From: a virus
Length of the DNA: 24,356 nt
Direction: 5' to 3' (one strand)
Virus record (IMG/VR): IMGVR_UViG_3300034198_008335
Span: 1 to 24,356 of that record
The notes below the pieces were generated by a model, which did not search any database, was not told the DNA's origin, and saw only the letters and a program-made list of their open reading frames with translations. Shown piece after piece: positions 1 through 7,277 of the stretch. Position 1 is the first letter of the stretch. Each line of letters begins with the position of its first letter. The position numbers and the translations under genes were made by a program.

Positions 1-1
1 A

Positions 2-961
2 GTTACTAATACGGGTGTATCTTCCCCAATCACGATCACGGGTTTGACCAACGGCGCAAACTATACCGTGACCGTTTCTGCAACCAACGCCTTTGGAACC
101 GGCCCAGCAAGTTCGGCCTCTAACAGCGCCACTCCTGTGGCTCCAACAATAGTTGAATACTTAGTAGTTGCTGGTGGCGGTAGTGGCGGCCAGTACGTTG
201 GTGGTGGTGGCGGTGCTGGGGGCTTGAGGTCAGGTACGGCTTCTGTATCTGCTGGAACTCCATACACAATTACTGTGGGTGCGGGCGGCGCACAAAAGAC
301 TTCACCCGGAACAGGAAATAACGGATTTGCGTCATCTGCTTTTGGTATTAACACCACTGGCGGCGGCGGTGGCGCTAACTTAACAAATAATGGAAATAGT
401 GGTGGTTCTGGTGGTGGTGGCGCTACTAACACTGGTGGCTCTTTGACAAGTCCCGGTTCGGGAAATGCCGGTGGGTATTCCCCAGTTGAAGGGTATGCTG
501 GCGGAACTTCTGGAGATGGTGTTGCTGGTGATGCTGTTACTGGCGGGGGTGGCGGCGCTGGCGCTGTTGGCGCAAATGCAACACCTTCCCCTGTAAAAGG
601 TGGCGATGGTGGTATAGGCCGAGTATGGCCTAGCGGTTCCGGAACTTACTATGGCGGTGGTGGTGGCGGTTGCGGTGGAGAAACTGGTACTGCGGGTTCA
701 GGAGGTTTAGGCGGTGGTGGTGCGGGTTCAATTGGTAACGCAACCCCAACTGCTGGCACTGCAAACCGAGGCGGTGGCGGTGGCGCTGGTCGCGGGGGTA
801 ACGGCACGCCTGTTGGCGCGGCTGGTGGTTCTGGAATTGTAATTATTCGCTACCCAGACTCTTTCCCACTAGCCACCTCAACAACTGGCTCCCCATCTGT
901 TACTACTACTGGCGGATACCGTGTTTACAGTTGGACGAGCAGCGGCTCGATTACCTTTTAA
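2..961 (+). CDS. Glycine-rich tail/adhesin protein with fibronectin III module (5' end outside window)
   Basis: The frame is open from base 2, so the N-terminus lies left of the window. The first 48 or so residues are the end of a fibronectin type III domain (ITGLTNGANYTVTVSATNAF). Next comes EYLVVAGGGSGG, opening about 190 residues dominated by GGGG runs. The C-terminus has the signature GGSGIVIIRYPDSF, then STTGSP, TTTGGYR and a terminal WTSSGSITF. The same signature closes the genes at 971-2101 and 2452-3423, so this is one of three tandem paralogs. Such Gly-rich proteins with Fn3 modules are typical distal tail or receptor-binding components of environmental phages. The exact role here is inferred from that and from the position before the lysis genes. 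No enzymatic domain is seen. Confidence 0.8.
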   Translation, partial: VTNTGVSSPITITGLTNGANYTVTVSATNAFGTGPASSASNSATPVAPTIVEYLVVAGGGSGGQYVGGGGGAGGLRSGTASVSAGTPYTITVGAGGAQKTSPGTGNNGFASSAFGINTTGGGGGANLTNNGNSGGSGGGGATNTGGSLTSPGSGNAGGYSPVEGYAGGTSGDGVAGDAVTGGGGGAGAVGANATPSPVKGGDGGIGRVWPSGSGTYYGGGGGGCGGETGTAGSGGLGGGGAGSIGNATPTAGTANRGGGGGAGRGGNGTPVGAAGGSGIVIIRYPDSFPLATSTTGSPSVTTTGGYRVYSWTSSGSITF

Positions 962-970
962 GGAAAGTCG

Positions 971-2101
971 ATGCCTAACTTCAATGGACTCTGGTCTTCA
1001 AGACAACAACTTCAGGCAATTGGACAAAGCCTCTGGCCGTCCAGTCCGGGCGCTCCCACGATTGGAACGGCTACGGCTGGAAATGCTCAGGTAAGCGTAA
1101 CATTTACTGCCCCTGCTCGGACGGGCTATCCAGCATCGCTCACATATACAGTAACTTCAAGCCCCGGCGGAATTACTGCCTCTGGCGCTTCATCGCCAAT
1201 TACAGTTACTGGTTTAACAAACGGAACTGCTTACACATTTACCGTAACGGCAACCAATGCATCTGGCACTGGGCCAGCAAGTTCGGCAAGTAACAGCGTT
1301 ACTCCTGCGGTTACGGCTCCTTCAACCGTTGAGTATTTGGTTGTTGCGGGTGGAGGCGGCGGCGGGGGTGATGATGGCGGCGGCGGCGGTGCTGGAGGTT
1401 TTAGAACGGCATCAGGCTTTGCGGTAAGTGCAGGTTCCCCAATAACTGTGACCGTTGGTGGAGGCGGCGCTGGTGCATCCGCTGGCACTGCAACCGCAGG
1501 TTCTCCGTCTGTGTTTTCTTCAATTACATCCAATGGTGGCGGCGCTGGATTTAAAAATAGCCCGCCCGGCACCACAAACGGCTCTGGCGGCGGTGGCGGT
1601 TATCCAAACGGCACTGGTGAAAACGGCACTGCTGGGCAGGGCAACAGAGGCGGTAATGCAAGCGGACAAGTTGCTGGCGGTGGTGGTGGTGGCGCATCTG
1701 CTGTGGGTACAAATGCGACTAGCAGCAATGACCCCGGCAATGGCGGCAACGGCACTGCGTCTTCAATTTCTGGAAGCGCTGTAACTTACGCTGGCGGTGG
1801 CGGCGGGGGCGGTCGAGGTACTGGTGGAGGCAATGCTGGCGCAGGCGGTGGGGGCTTGGGTACATACGGTGGTCGATATCGCACTGAAGGGGCTGCTAAC
1901 ACAGGCGGCGGTGGTGGTGGTGGTGGGGACATCGGTGGCGTACCTAACAGGAGTGGTGCAGCTGGTGGCTCCGGAATCGTGATCATTCGCTATCCAGACT
2001 CATTTGCCCTTGCTTCCTCAACCACAGGTTCACCCACAATTACAACCACCGGCGGTTACCGAATTTATCAATGGACTTCATCCGGCTCAATTACTTTCTA
2101 A
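971..2101 (+). CDS. Glycine-rich tail/adhesin protein with fibronectin III module
   Basis: 376 aa with an AGGAAA ribosome site just upstream. Order: a short N-terminal segment GLWSSRQQLQAIGQSLWP (residues 6-23), which resembles the segment GIWNLSQQAALQKQGAWP of the third paralog and may anchor the protein to the virion; a fibronectin III domain (about residues 28-113, PITVTGLTNGTAYTFTVTAT); EYLVVAGGGGGGG followed by about 200 Gly-rich residues; and the family C-terminus GGSGIVIIRYPDSF...TSSGSITF. It begins 10 bp after the upstream paralog and is probably co-transcribed. The role is inferred to be tail fibre or surface adhesion; the Gly-rich part may form a polyglycine-like lattice. No catalytic motif is visible. 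Confidence 0.82.
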   Translation: MPNFNGLWSSRQQLQAIGQSLWPSSPGAPTIGTATAGNAQVSVTFTAPARTGYPASLTYTVTSSPGGITASGASSPITVTGLTNGTAYTFTVTATNASGTGPASSASNSVTPAVTAPSTVEYLVVAGGGGGGGDDGGGGGAGGFRTASGFAVSAGSPITVTVGGGGAGASAGTATAGSPSVFSSITSNGGGAGFKNSPPGTTNGSGGGGGYPNGTGENGTAGQGNRGGNASGQVAGGGGGGASAVGTNATSSNDPGNGGNGTASSISGSAVTYAGGGGGGGRGTGGGNAGAGGGGLGTYGGRYRTEGAANTGGGGGGGGDIGGVPNRSGAAGGSGIVIIRYPDSFALASSTTGSPTITTTGGYRIYQWTSSGSITF

Positions 2102-2110
2102 GGAGAAAAA

Positions 2111-2455
2111 ATGTCGCACTTTGCAAAAATTGAAGACGGAATCGTCACTCAAGTTATTGTGGCTGAACAAGACGTCATTGATACTGGTATGTTTGGTGAC
2201 CCCAAGTCTTGGGTTCAAACCTCTTACAACACTCATGGTGGTCAACATCCTGAGGGACGTCCTATGCGTAAAAACTACGCTGGGGTTGGTTACAGCTACG
2301 ATTCTTATCGTGATGCTTTCATCCCCCCACGCCCATTTAAGAGCTGGAGATTGAATGAAGAAACCTGCCTTTGGGAAGCTCCAGCCCAAATGCCTACTGA
2401 CAACAAGATTTACCGTTGGGATGAAATTACAACTTCTTGGACGGAAGTTGTATGA
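2111..2455 (+). CDS. Small tail-associated phage protein of unknown function
   Basis: 114 aa preceded by a strong AAGGAG ribosome site, 9 bp after the previous gene. It starts MSHFAKIEDGIVTQVIVAEQ and contains WVQTSYNTHGG, NYAGVGYSYD, DAFIPP and a tryptophan-rich C-terminus (ETCLWEAPAQMP, YRWDEITTSW). This layout is familiar from small proteins next to tail-fibre genes in cyanophages and other aquatic phages. Their biochemical role is not established; a tail-fibre accessory or chaperone role is a guess from position. Its stop codon overlaps the start of the third Gly-rich gene (ATGA), so the two are translationally coupled. Confidence 0.8.
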   Translation: MSHFAKIEDGIVTQVIVAEQDVIDTGMFGDPKSWVQTSYNTHGGQHPEGRPMRKNYAGVGYSYDSYRDAFIPPRPFKSWRLNEETCLWEAPAQMPTDNKIYRWDEITTSWTEVV

Positions 2456-3423
2456 GCGAGCAGTGGCCCGGTGGTTACGTAACAAGAACGCCTCCAACGC
2501 CGACATCTTCTGCTGCTCCGGGGATTTGGAATCTTTCCCAGCAAGCCGCCTTGCAAAAACAAGGCGCATGGCCTCAACCAATTCCTGCACCATCCGCTGT
2601 TGAATATTTGGTAGTCGCTGGCGGCGGTGGTGGTGGTGAAGGTGATAACGCCACTGGTGGCGCTGGGGGCGGTGGCGGTGGAGGTTTTAGAACTGCAACT
2701 GGACTATCTGTTACGGCAGGGTCTGCAATTACGGTTACTGTAGGCGCTGGGGGCAACGCTGGTGCTGTTGGTTCTAACTCTGTTTTTGGAACGATTACCG
2801 CATCAGGCGGCGGAAGGGGTGCACAAACGGGGTTAACTGGAGGAAGCGGCGGCTCTGGCGGCGGCGGCTCTGGAAGACTTTCTGCCGCAGGGGGTTCTGG
2901 TAATTCAGGTGGATATTCTCCCGTTGAAGGAAGAGCAGGCGGTTCAGGTGGCACCACTGGCGGTTCTGGTATGACGGACAACGGTGGCGGCGGGGGTGGT
3001 GGTGGCGCCGATCAAACTGGGTTTGCAGCAAGCGGGGCAACTGGCGGCCAAGGCGGTCGTGGTGGTGAATCAAGTATTGCTGGTATTGGCCCTTTGCTTT
3101 ATGCAGGTGGCGGCGGAGGTGGCGGAGGAAATGGCGGCGCTGGTAACGGCGGCGGTGCTGGTGGCGGCGGACAAGCTGGCTCAGGCTCATCTGGTAACCG
3201 TAACGGTGCGGCGGCAACTGCAAATACTGGCGGCGGTGGTGGCGGAGGTGCTGGCGGAGGTGGCTCAGGAAACCCGGGCGGTTCTGGCGGCTCCGGTGTC
3301 GTGATTATTCGTTACGCAGATACATTCAGGTTAGCCACTTCAACAACCGGTTCTCCGACCATCACAACTACTGGTGGCTATCGCATTTACCGGTGGACTT
3401 CTTCTGGATCAATCACATTCTGA
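2452..3423 (+). CDS. Glycine-rich tail/adhesin protein, no Fn3 module
   Basis: 323 aa from the ATG at 2452, chosen because it overlaps the previous stop as ATGA and has CGGAAG upstream; a TTG at 2437 would extend it into the neighbour. After a short Pro-rich lead comes the anchor-like segment GIWNLSQQAALQKQGAWP. Then directly EYLVVAGGGGGGEG, about 200 residues of Gly-rich repeats, and the shared C-terminus GGSGVVIIRYADTF...TSSGSITF. It lacks the fibronectin III domain of its paralogs at 971-2101 and before 961. That difference suggests module gain or loss. Presumed tail or adhesin function, as for its paralogs. Confidence 0.8.
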   Translation: MSEQWPGGYVTRTPPTPTSSAAPGIWNLSQQAALQKQGAWPQPIPAPSAVEYLVVAGGGGGGEGDNATGGAGGGGGGGFRTATGLSVTAGSAITVTVGAGGNAGAVGSNSVFGTITASGGGRGAQTGLTGGSGGSGGGGSGRLSAAGGSGNSGGYSPVEGRAGGSGGTTGGSGMTDNGGGGGGGGADQTGFAASGATGGQGGRGGESSIAGIGPLLYAGGGGGGGGNGGAGNGGGAGGGGQAGSGSSGNRNGAAATANTGGGGGGGAGGGGSGNPGGSGGSGVVIIRYADTFRLATSTTGSPTITTTGGYRIYRWTSSGSITF

Positions 3424-3454
3424 TGAGGATAAACAATGGATGCAAGGCAGCACT

Positions 3455-3802
3455 ATGAGCAATGACCTATCAAGCGTTAACTTTATAGACCGCCGAACAG
3501 GGCCGAACCCTATGTCCATCAAGCTCGATGCAATGGCAGAGGATGTGAGTGAGATGAAGTCTGCAATGAAGCAGCTGGCGGCATCAATCAACCGTTTGAC
3601 CTTGGTCGAGGAGCGCGTGGCCCACACCAACACAGCCGTAGAACGTGCCTTTGCCAACGCTGAAAAACTCCAAGCGCGTGTGGCGGTGCTAGAGCAATCG
3701 CAGGTGACTTCTAAGCAAACAAGCGAGTGGGTAGGTAAGGCTATGTGGGCTGCTGCTGCTGCGGCTGCTGTTTTCGTGGCCAAGAAAGCGGGGCTGGTAT
3801 GA
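3455..3802 (+). CDS. Small coiled-coil protein with C-terminal membrane segment (lysis cassette)
   Basis: 115 aa from the ATG at 3455, preceded by AAGG at good spacing; an in-frame ATG at 3440 is an alternative. The middle is a long amphipathic heptad region (MAEDVSEMKSAMKQL through ARVAVLEQSQ), predicted coiled coil. The C-terminus is one hydrophobic Ala-rich segment (MWAAAAAAAVFVAKKAG), so it looks tail-anchored in the inner membrane. This plan is like XhlA-type holin-associated proteins. Position immediately before another small membrane protein, the endolysin and the holin supports a lysis or membrane role. No catalytic motif is seen and the family is not identified with certainty. Confidence 0.7.
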   Translation: MSNDLSSVNFIDRRTGPNPMSIKLDAMAEDVSEMKSAMKQLAASINRLTLVEERVAHTNTAVERAFANAEKLQARVAVLEQSQVTSKQTSEWVGKAMWAAAAAAAVFVAKKAGLV

Positions 3803-4056
3803 GCTGGGCCGATGTACTTAAAGCAGTAATACCCATCATCGTCATGGCGTTGGCTTGGCTGCTGGGGCAAGTCAATGACTTTTCCACCCGACTTACCAAA
3901 ATTGAAGGGGCCATGACAGCTTTGATTACCAAAGAAGGTGTGCCCACTGACTCTCCCATATCTGCCGAGCGCCGTGCTGCGATGAAAGAGCAAATCTACA
4001 AAGATATCCACGACCTCCAAGTGAAGGTCAGGGTACTTGAGGAAAGCAAAAAATGA
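3799..4056 (+). CDS. Small N-terminally anchored coiled-coil protein (candidate holin-like or spanin-like)
   Basis: 85 aa from the ATG at 3799, which overlaps the upstream stop as ATGA. One transmembrane helix lies at about residues 9-24 (VIPIIVMALAWLLGQV). A charged helical, probably coiled-coil remainder follows (QIYKDIHDLQVKVRVLEES). A single N-terminal anchor with a soluble helical domain is the shape of inner-membrane spanin subunits and of some small holin-associated proteins. No lipoprotein partner was found nearby, so a complete spanin pair is not shown. It overlaps the endolysin start by ATGA. Confidence 0.68.
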   Translation: MSWADVLKAVIPIIVMALAWLLGQVNDFSTRLTKIEGAMTALITKEGVPTDSPISAERRAAMKEQIYKDIHDLQVKVRVLEESKK

Positions 4057-4481
4057 CCGAACACTTCAGCCTTGACGAGCTGACTTACAGCCCCACAGCG
4101 GTTCGATTGTCTATCGACCAAACCCCACCACCCAGCGTGCTTGCCAACCTGCAAAAGACGGCTGAATCTATGGAGCAGGTGAGGGCGCTGCTGGGCCACC
4201 CCATCAAAGTCAATTCCGGCTACAGGTCTATCCCCCTCAATAAAGCGGTGGGTGGTAGCGCTAAGTCTGACCACGTAAACGGCTGGGCGGTGGACTTTGT
4301 ATGCCCCGGCTTTGGAACTCCCAAAGAGGTGTGTCGAGCCATCATGGACTCAGACATCGACTTTAGCCAGTGTATTTACGAGGGGTCATGGACACATATC
4401 AGCTTTAAGGACGCCAAGCGTCAGGTTTTAACTGCTCACTTTGCAAACGGAAAAGCAACCTATACGGAAGGACTCGCCTAA
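4053..4481 (+). CDS. Endolysin, M15 family zinc peptidase
   Basis: 142 aa. Peptidoglycan-degrading peptidase of the M15 (D-Ala-D-Ala carboxypeptidase/L,D-endopeptidase-like) group. The zinc-site pattern is visible: SGYRS (55-59), SDHVNGWAVDF with His74 and Asp81, and WTHIS with His115. The length is that of a bare catalytic domain with no separate wall-binding domain. No signal peptide is seen, so export must rely on the neighbouring holin, as in classic phage lysis. It sits between a small membrane protein and a 3TM holin, linked on both sides by stop/start overlaps. Confidence 0.88.
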   Translation: MTEHFSLDELTYSPTAVRLSIDQTPPPSVLANLQKTAESMEQVRALLGHPIKVNSGYRSIPLNKAVGGSAKSDHVNGWAVDFVCPGFGTPKEVCRAIMDSDIDFSQCIYEGSWTHISFKDAKRQVLTAHFANGKATYTEGLA

Positions 4482-4996
4482 TGGAACTCAAGGACATCAT
4501 CAAACCTATCAGCGGTCTATTGGGCACAGCACTGGCTGGCCCACTCGGTGGTGCAGCTGCATCGTTTTTAGCTGACAAGCTGGGCCTTTCTGAAAAGACT
4601 GTCGAGGCGGTGACTGAGGCCATCAGTGCAGGCAAGCTGACACCCGATCAGATCGCAAGCGTCAAGCTGGCTGAGATTGACTTCCAAAAGTTCCTAGAAA
4701 CACACAAGCTGGACATGGCGAGGCTGGAGGTGGAGAACACCCAAGGCGCGAGGGAGATGCAGATTGCTACCCGCAGCATGGTTCCTGCTTTGCTGGGGTT
4801 AATTATTGTGCTGGGTTACCTAGGCATCCTGCTGGGACTCATGATGGGCAACCTGACGGTGGCAGACAACCAAGTGCTGCTCATCCTGATCGGTGCGCTG
4901 GCAACGGGATTTGGCACCGTGCTGAACTACTACATGGGGTCAAGCTCGGGTTCTCAGGCTAAGACTGAGATATTGGGGCGAGCCAAGCCTGTGTAA
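4481..4996 (+). CDS. Holin, 3TM type
   Basis: 171 aa; its ATG shares a base with the endolysin stop (TAATG). An N-terminal Gly/Ala-rich hydrophobic stretch (about 11-33) is followed by a charged helical region (SEKTVEAVTEAISAGKLTPD to VENTQGAREMQ). Two clear membrane helices come next (about 101-121 PALLGLIIVLGYLGILLG and 130-150 QVLLILIGALATGFGTVLNY). This matches the three-transmembrane holin type seen in phages and gene transfer agents. It permeabilises the inner membrane and releases the endolysin. It is the last gene of the lysis cassette; its stop overlaps the first TGTGTAA heptamer of the attachment region. Confidence 0.78.
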   Translation: MELKDIIKPISGLLGTALAGPLGGAAASFLADKLGLSEKTVEAVTEAISAGKLTPDQIASVKLAEIDFQKFLETHKLDMARLEVENTQGAREMQIATRSMVPALLGLIIVLGYLGILLGLMMGNLTVADNQVLLILIGALATGFGTVLNYYMGSSSGSQAKTEILGRAKPV

Positions 4997-5246
4997 AAAG
5001 TTGTGTAATTTTGTGCAATTCTGGGGTGTTTTATGATGCCCCTGAAATGACTCTCCCTCTGAGAACCTCTCAAAAACTACCCTTCACTGACATTCACACT
5101 GCGGTGCTAACCCCTTACTAATCAACAAGTTACAACGCCCTGTGTAATTTGTCTGTGTAATTTGGGTCGTTAACTCAGCGGTAGAGTGCCACCTTCACAC
5201 GGTGGAAGCCAGTGGTTCGATCCCACTACGACCCACCATTTACACA
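4990..5246. other. attP: Probable phage attachment region (attP) with integrase arm-type repeats
   Basis: The heptamer TGTGTAA occurs at 4990-4996, 5002-5008, 5141-5147 and 5154-5160, and inverted as TTACACA at 5240-5246. The two copies just left of the tRNA form a 13-bp-spaced tandem of CTGTGTAATTTG (5140-5151, 5153-5164). Five copies in 257 bp flanking a tRNA and abutting a tyrosine integrase gene are what integrase arm-binding sites would look like. The core crossover site is expected in the tRNA, probably its 3' half. The 167 bp between holin and tRNA contain no gene I can support. Confidence 0.6.
5164..5238 (+). tRNA. tRNA-Val (anticodon CAC), complete with encoded CCA
   Basis: A full cloverleaf can be folded by eye. 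The acceptor stem GGGTCGT pairs perfectly with ACGACCC, and the D stem ACTC pairs with GAGT around AGCGGTA. The anticodon stem CCACC/GGTGG holds the loop TTCACAC, giving anticodon CAC (reads GTG, valine). The T stem AGTGG/CCACT holds TTCGATC. A discriminator A and genomic CCA follow. The int stop codon lies 1 bp beyond the CCA on the opposite strand, the usual arrangement for a tRNA used as an integration target. The gene is intact rather than a 3' fragment, which is unusual for an attP. Confidence 0.93.
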
Positions 5247-6184
5247 AGCACACTGATTTTGTCCAAAGCCTCGCGCTTCTGGGCAACCTGCAAATGGGCA
5301 TACCTTTGGGTGGTTTGGGTGTTGGAGTGGCCCAAAATCTCACCAATGGTGGACAACGGCACTTCATGGGCCAGCAAGATACTGGCGCAGCTATGTCTCA
5401 AATCATGGAAGTTCACATGCTCCATGCCAGCTTTGACCCTTGCCCTCTGCCATGCGGTCTTTATGCCTTCCTCATTCACCTTCAGGGGGAAGTGCTTCAA
5501 CCACGGCCTTAGTGCCGCAACAATCGGAACGACTCTAGATCGTCTTGTTTTGGTGGTCTTGCGCTCAAACGTCAACACATCCTCACCAATAAACTCAGCC
5601 TTCAACTTCACCAGTTCGCCACGCCTCGCACCCGTTAACAGTGCTGCCCAGATCACGGCTTGCATTTGCTCGGTGCAGTGCTGTGCAATATCCCTCACCT
5701 GTTCTACGTTTAGGAAAATCTCGCGCTTGTTGTTGACAGGCAGGTTCTCAATCCTCAACCCGTAGTTCTCTGGTATCAACTCAGCCTTCCATGCCAAGCT
5801 CATTCCCTTTTTGACACAAGCCAAACTGCGGTTGATGGTGGCTGGCGCGTAGGCCTCCACCGTGTCTTTGATGAAGTGTGAGGTGAACTCTTTGACTTGG
5901 CTGGCTCGGTACTTTTCAGCCCAAGGCACCAGCCTCAATGCAGCGTCACCCTTGTCGGCCAGCGTCTTTGCATGCTCCATGTAAAGAGCAATGATTGCGG
6001 TCATGGGCGGGTCGCCCGGTATGGATACCTTCTTGGGCGACTTGGCAATCGCCTTACGCAATTCAGCCTCGATCAGCTTGGCGTCACCCGCAGTTGTACC
6101 CGGCGCAAGGATTCTGTGAACCCTTTGGCCCCCGACCATGATGCCAACGTGTCTGCGGCCCTGCTTGTCTGTCCAAACTGACAT
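5240..6184 (-). CDS. int: Tyrosine-type site-specific integrase
   Basis: 314 aa from the ATG at 6184, chosen because GAGGGTGA lies just upstream; an in-frame ATG at 6202 is possible. Catalytic residues of the family are visible: Arg187 in TGARRGEL, a Lys in the ERKTTKTRRSR segment, His260 and Arg263 in HDLRH, His286 in LGHS, and nucleophile Tyr295 in TQRYAHL. The N-terminal part (about 60-145) fits the SAM-like core-binding domain. It would catalyse recombination between attP and a host tRNA-Val gene. It is the last gene of the long leftward operon and ends one base from the tRNA. Confidence 0.95.
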   Translation of the reverse strand: MSVWTDKQGRRHVGIMVGGQRVHRILAPGTTAGDAKLIEAELRKAIAKSPKKVSIPGDPPMTAIIALYMEHAKTLADKGDAALRLVPWAEKYRASQVKEFTSHFIKDTVEAYAPATINRSLACVKKGMSLAWKAELIPENYGLRIENLPVNNKREIFLNVEQVRDIAQHCTEQMQAVIWAALLTGARRGELVKLKAEFIGEDVLTFERKTTKTRRSRVVPIVAALRPWLKHFPLKVNEEGIKTAWQRARVKAGMEHVNFHDLRHSCASILLAHEVPLSTIGEILGHSNTQTTQRYAHLQVAQKREALDKISVLV

Positions 6185-6342
6185 TGATTCACCCTCAACC
6201 ACTGCTTACATTCGGCAAGATCGTACCTCTTTGACCTCACCCCCACCGGGGTGTATGGCAAGCCCTGCGCTTCTAGTCGGCGAACAGTAGATTCACTGAC
6301 GCCTAGGGCCGCGCAGATTTGCTGTCGGTTTAAGTCACTCAT
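6073..6342 (-). CDS. xis: Excisionase-like winged HTH protein
   Basis: 89 aa. The first 50 residues form a MerR/AlpA-type helix-turn-helix (RQQICAALGVSESTVRRLEA, then RYDLAECKQWL), the fold of many phage excisionases. It directly precedes int, and its last 37 codons overlap the start of int in another frame (6073-6184). That C-terminal extension may be a consequence of the overlap. The start overlaps the previous gene by ATGA. Role inferred from HTH type and position: directing the integrase towards excision and perhaps repressing int. Confidence 0.75.
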   Translation of the reverse strand: MSDLNRQQICAALGVSESTVRRLEAQGLPYTPVGVRSKRYDLAECKQWLRVNQCQFGQTSRAADTLASWSGAKGFTESLRRVQLRVTPS

Positions 6343-6551
6343 TTCTTGCCCCTTGCCCTCACCGACCTAGCCATCTCGGCACCCAAGCCTCGGACTATGT
6401 AGCCTTCGCAAACCCGCGCACAGGCTTCGCGCTCTTTCTCTGCTATCAGCTTTGCAAAGGATTGAAGTGCTTCAAAATAAATGCCATCACGGTTACTGTT
6501 ATTTGCAAGCTGGCACTGAATTGCCAAGCGGATGATTTCATCTTCATTCAT
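6339..6551 (-). CDS. Small phage protein of unknown function
   Basis: 70 aa with acidic start MNEDEIIRLA and the helical segment FAKLIAEKEREACARVCEG, then RARGKK at the end. The EREACARVCE stretch is common in small orphan proteins of proteobacterial phages, but no function is known to me. It is coupled to both neighbours by ATGA overlaps inside the leftward operon, which supports its being translated. Confidence 0.7.
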   Translation of the reverse strand: MNEDEIIRLAIQCQLANNSNRDGIYFEALQSFAKLIAEKEREACARVCEGYIVRGLGAEMARSVRARGKK

Positions 6552-6814
6552 GTGTTTAACTCCCGCAACTTAGATTCAATGTTCTGTATCCCCGCAATGA
6601 AGTTGCCTTTCTTTAAAGCCCCTGCAAACTCTGTTATCTCATCAGCGGTTAGCCCTGACCAAGGGCGCGTCTTTGCTGCTTGAAGTGAACCTTTCGCCGC
6701 TTGAAATGCGGCTTTCTTCAGCGCCTTGTTCTCTTCAACAAGTTCGTTAATCTGATCGAGCACATCCTTCAGCATTTCAGAAGTCTCATGAAGCGCCTGC
6801 ATTGCGTCAGTCAT
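6548..6814 (-). CDS. Small coiled-coil protein of unknown function
   Basis: 88 aa. Residues 5-50 form a probable coiled coil (MLKDVLDQINELVEENKALK). This is followed by RPWSGLTADEITEF, a short motif seen in many small phage orphans, and a helical C-terminus. No cysteines, no membrane segment, no catalytic motif. It overlaps both neighbours by ATGA. Confidence 0.68.
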   Translation of the reverse strand: MTDAMQALHETSEMLKDVLDQINELVEENKALKKAAFQAAKGSLQAAKTRPWSGLTADEITEFAGALKKGNFIAGIQNIESKLRELNT

Positions 6815-7071
6815 GCGTTCTTCTCCCGCAGCCTTTCTTGCACCGCAGCCACCAATTCAAACGGGGCGTCTTTTTTGTCGAGCATCAAGGTCATGCTCTC
6901 TTCGTCAGTCAAATCTTTCCAGCCGCTTTTGTAGGCATAAGACAAGGCGTGTTGAAGTACGTCCTTGGCATGGCAAAGAGCTTCTGTGGACTCGCTCAAC
7001 TGCACTGCGGTAGTAGCGTCCAGCTCTAGCTTGATGGCCTCGATTGCAAATTTGATGGCTTCGGTAATCAT
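6811..7071 (-). CDS. Small helical protein of unknown function
   Basis: 86 aa, mostly helical and acidic (MITEAIKFAIEAIKLELDAT). A central SGWKDLTDEESMTLML segment recalls the W-x-x-LTDEE motif of the neighbouring protein, so the two may be distant relatives. Function unknown. The ATG overlaps the stop of the 53-aa gene upstream as ATGA. Confidence 0.68.
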   Translation of the reverse strand: MITEAIKFAIEAIKLELDATTAVQLSESTEALCHAKDVLQHALSYAYKSGWKDLTDEESMTLMLDKKDAPFELVAAVQERLREKNA

Positions 7072-7229
7072 GTCTCTTCCTCCTCTAGTTCGCGTTCTAT
7101 ACGGTCAATAGCAGCTTGCATGGCTTCCAGCCTTTGGATAGCAGCAAGCACCTCTTGGCGCTCTTTGATAGAGAGCGTTCGTGACGTTCGTAAACCGTTT
7201 AAAGACAACAGCAGAGCTTCGATGGACAT
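7068..7229 (-). CDS. 53-aa helical protein of unknown function
   Basis: Short reading frame from ATG at 7229 to TGA at 7068-7070. The product starts MSIEALLLSLNGL and ends in a long charged helix (AIQRLEAMQAAIDRIEREL, then EEEET). GGGGA precedes the start, and the stop overlaps the next start as ATGA. That fits the coupled pattern of the whole operon and argues it is real despite its size. Function unknown. Confidence 0.62.
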   Translation of the reverse strand: MSIEALLLSLNGLRTSRTLSIKERQEVLAAIQRLEAMQAAIDRIERELEEEET

Positions 7230-7277
7230 GGTTTTCCCCGAAAAATCTGATGTTAAAAAGGCTGTATGAAACGACAG

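Noticed and set aside
61-432. Long minus-strand Pro-rich frames opposite the tail genes (also 1231-1575, 1786-1986, 2574-2981)
   Set aside because: They are the complement of GGN glycine codons, giving proline runs; no ribosome sites and no recognisable protein.
360-3300. Dense GGTGGTGGC-type repeats considered as CRISPR or tandem satellite
   Set aside because: They are codon-level glycine runs with irregular spacing and no conserved spacer/repeat structure.
3409-4020. Minus-strand 203-codon frame opposite the lysis genes
   Set aside because: Antisense to genes with coupled starts and membrane segments; no support.
5021-5037. GGGGTG...GCCCC hairpin after the holin as terminator
   Set aside because: Only about 4-5 bp stem with a large loop and no T-run.
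5202-5765. Plus-strand 187-codon frame opposite int
   Set aside because: Antisense to the clearly identified integrase and starts inside the tRNA; no protein features.
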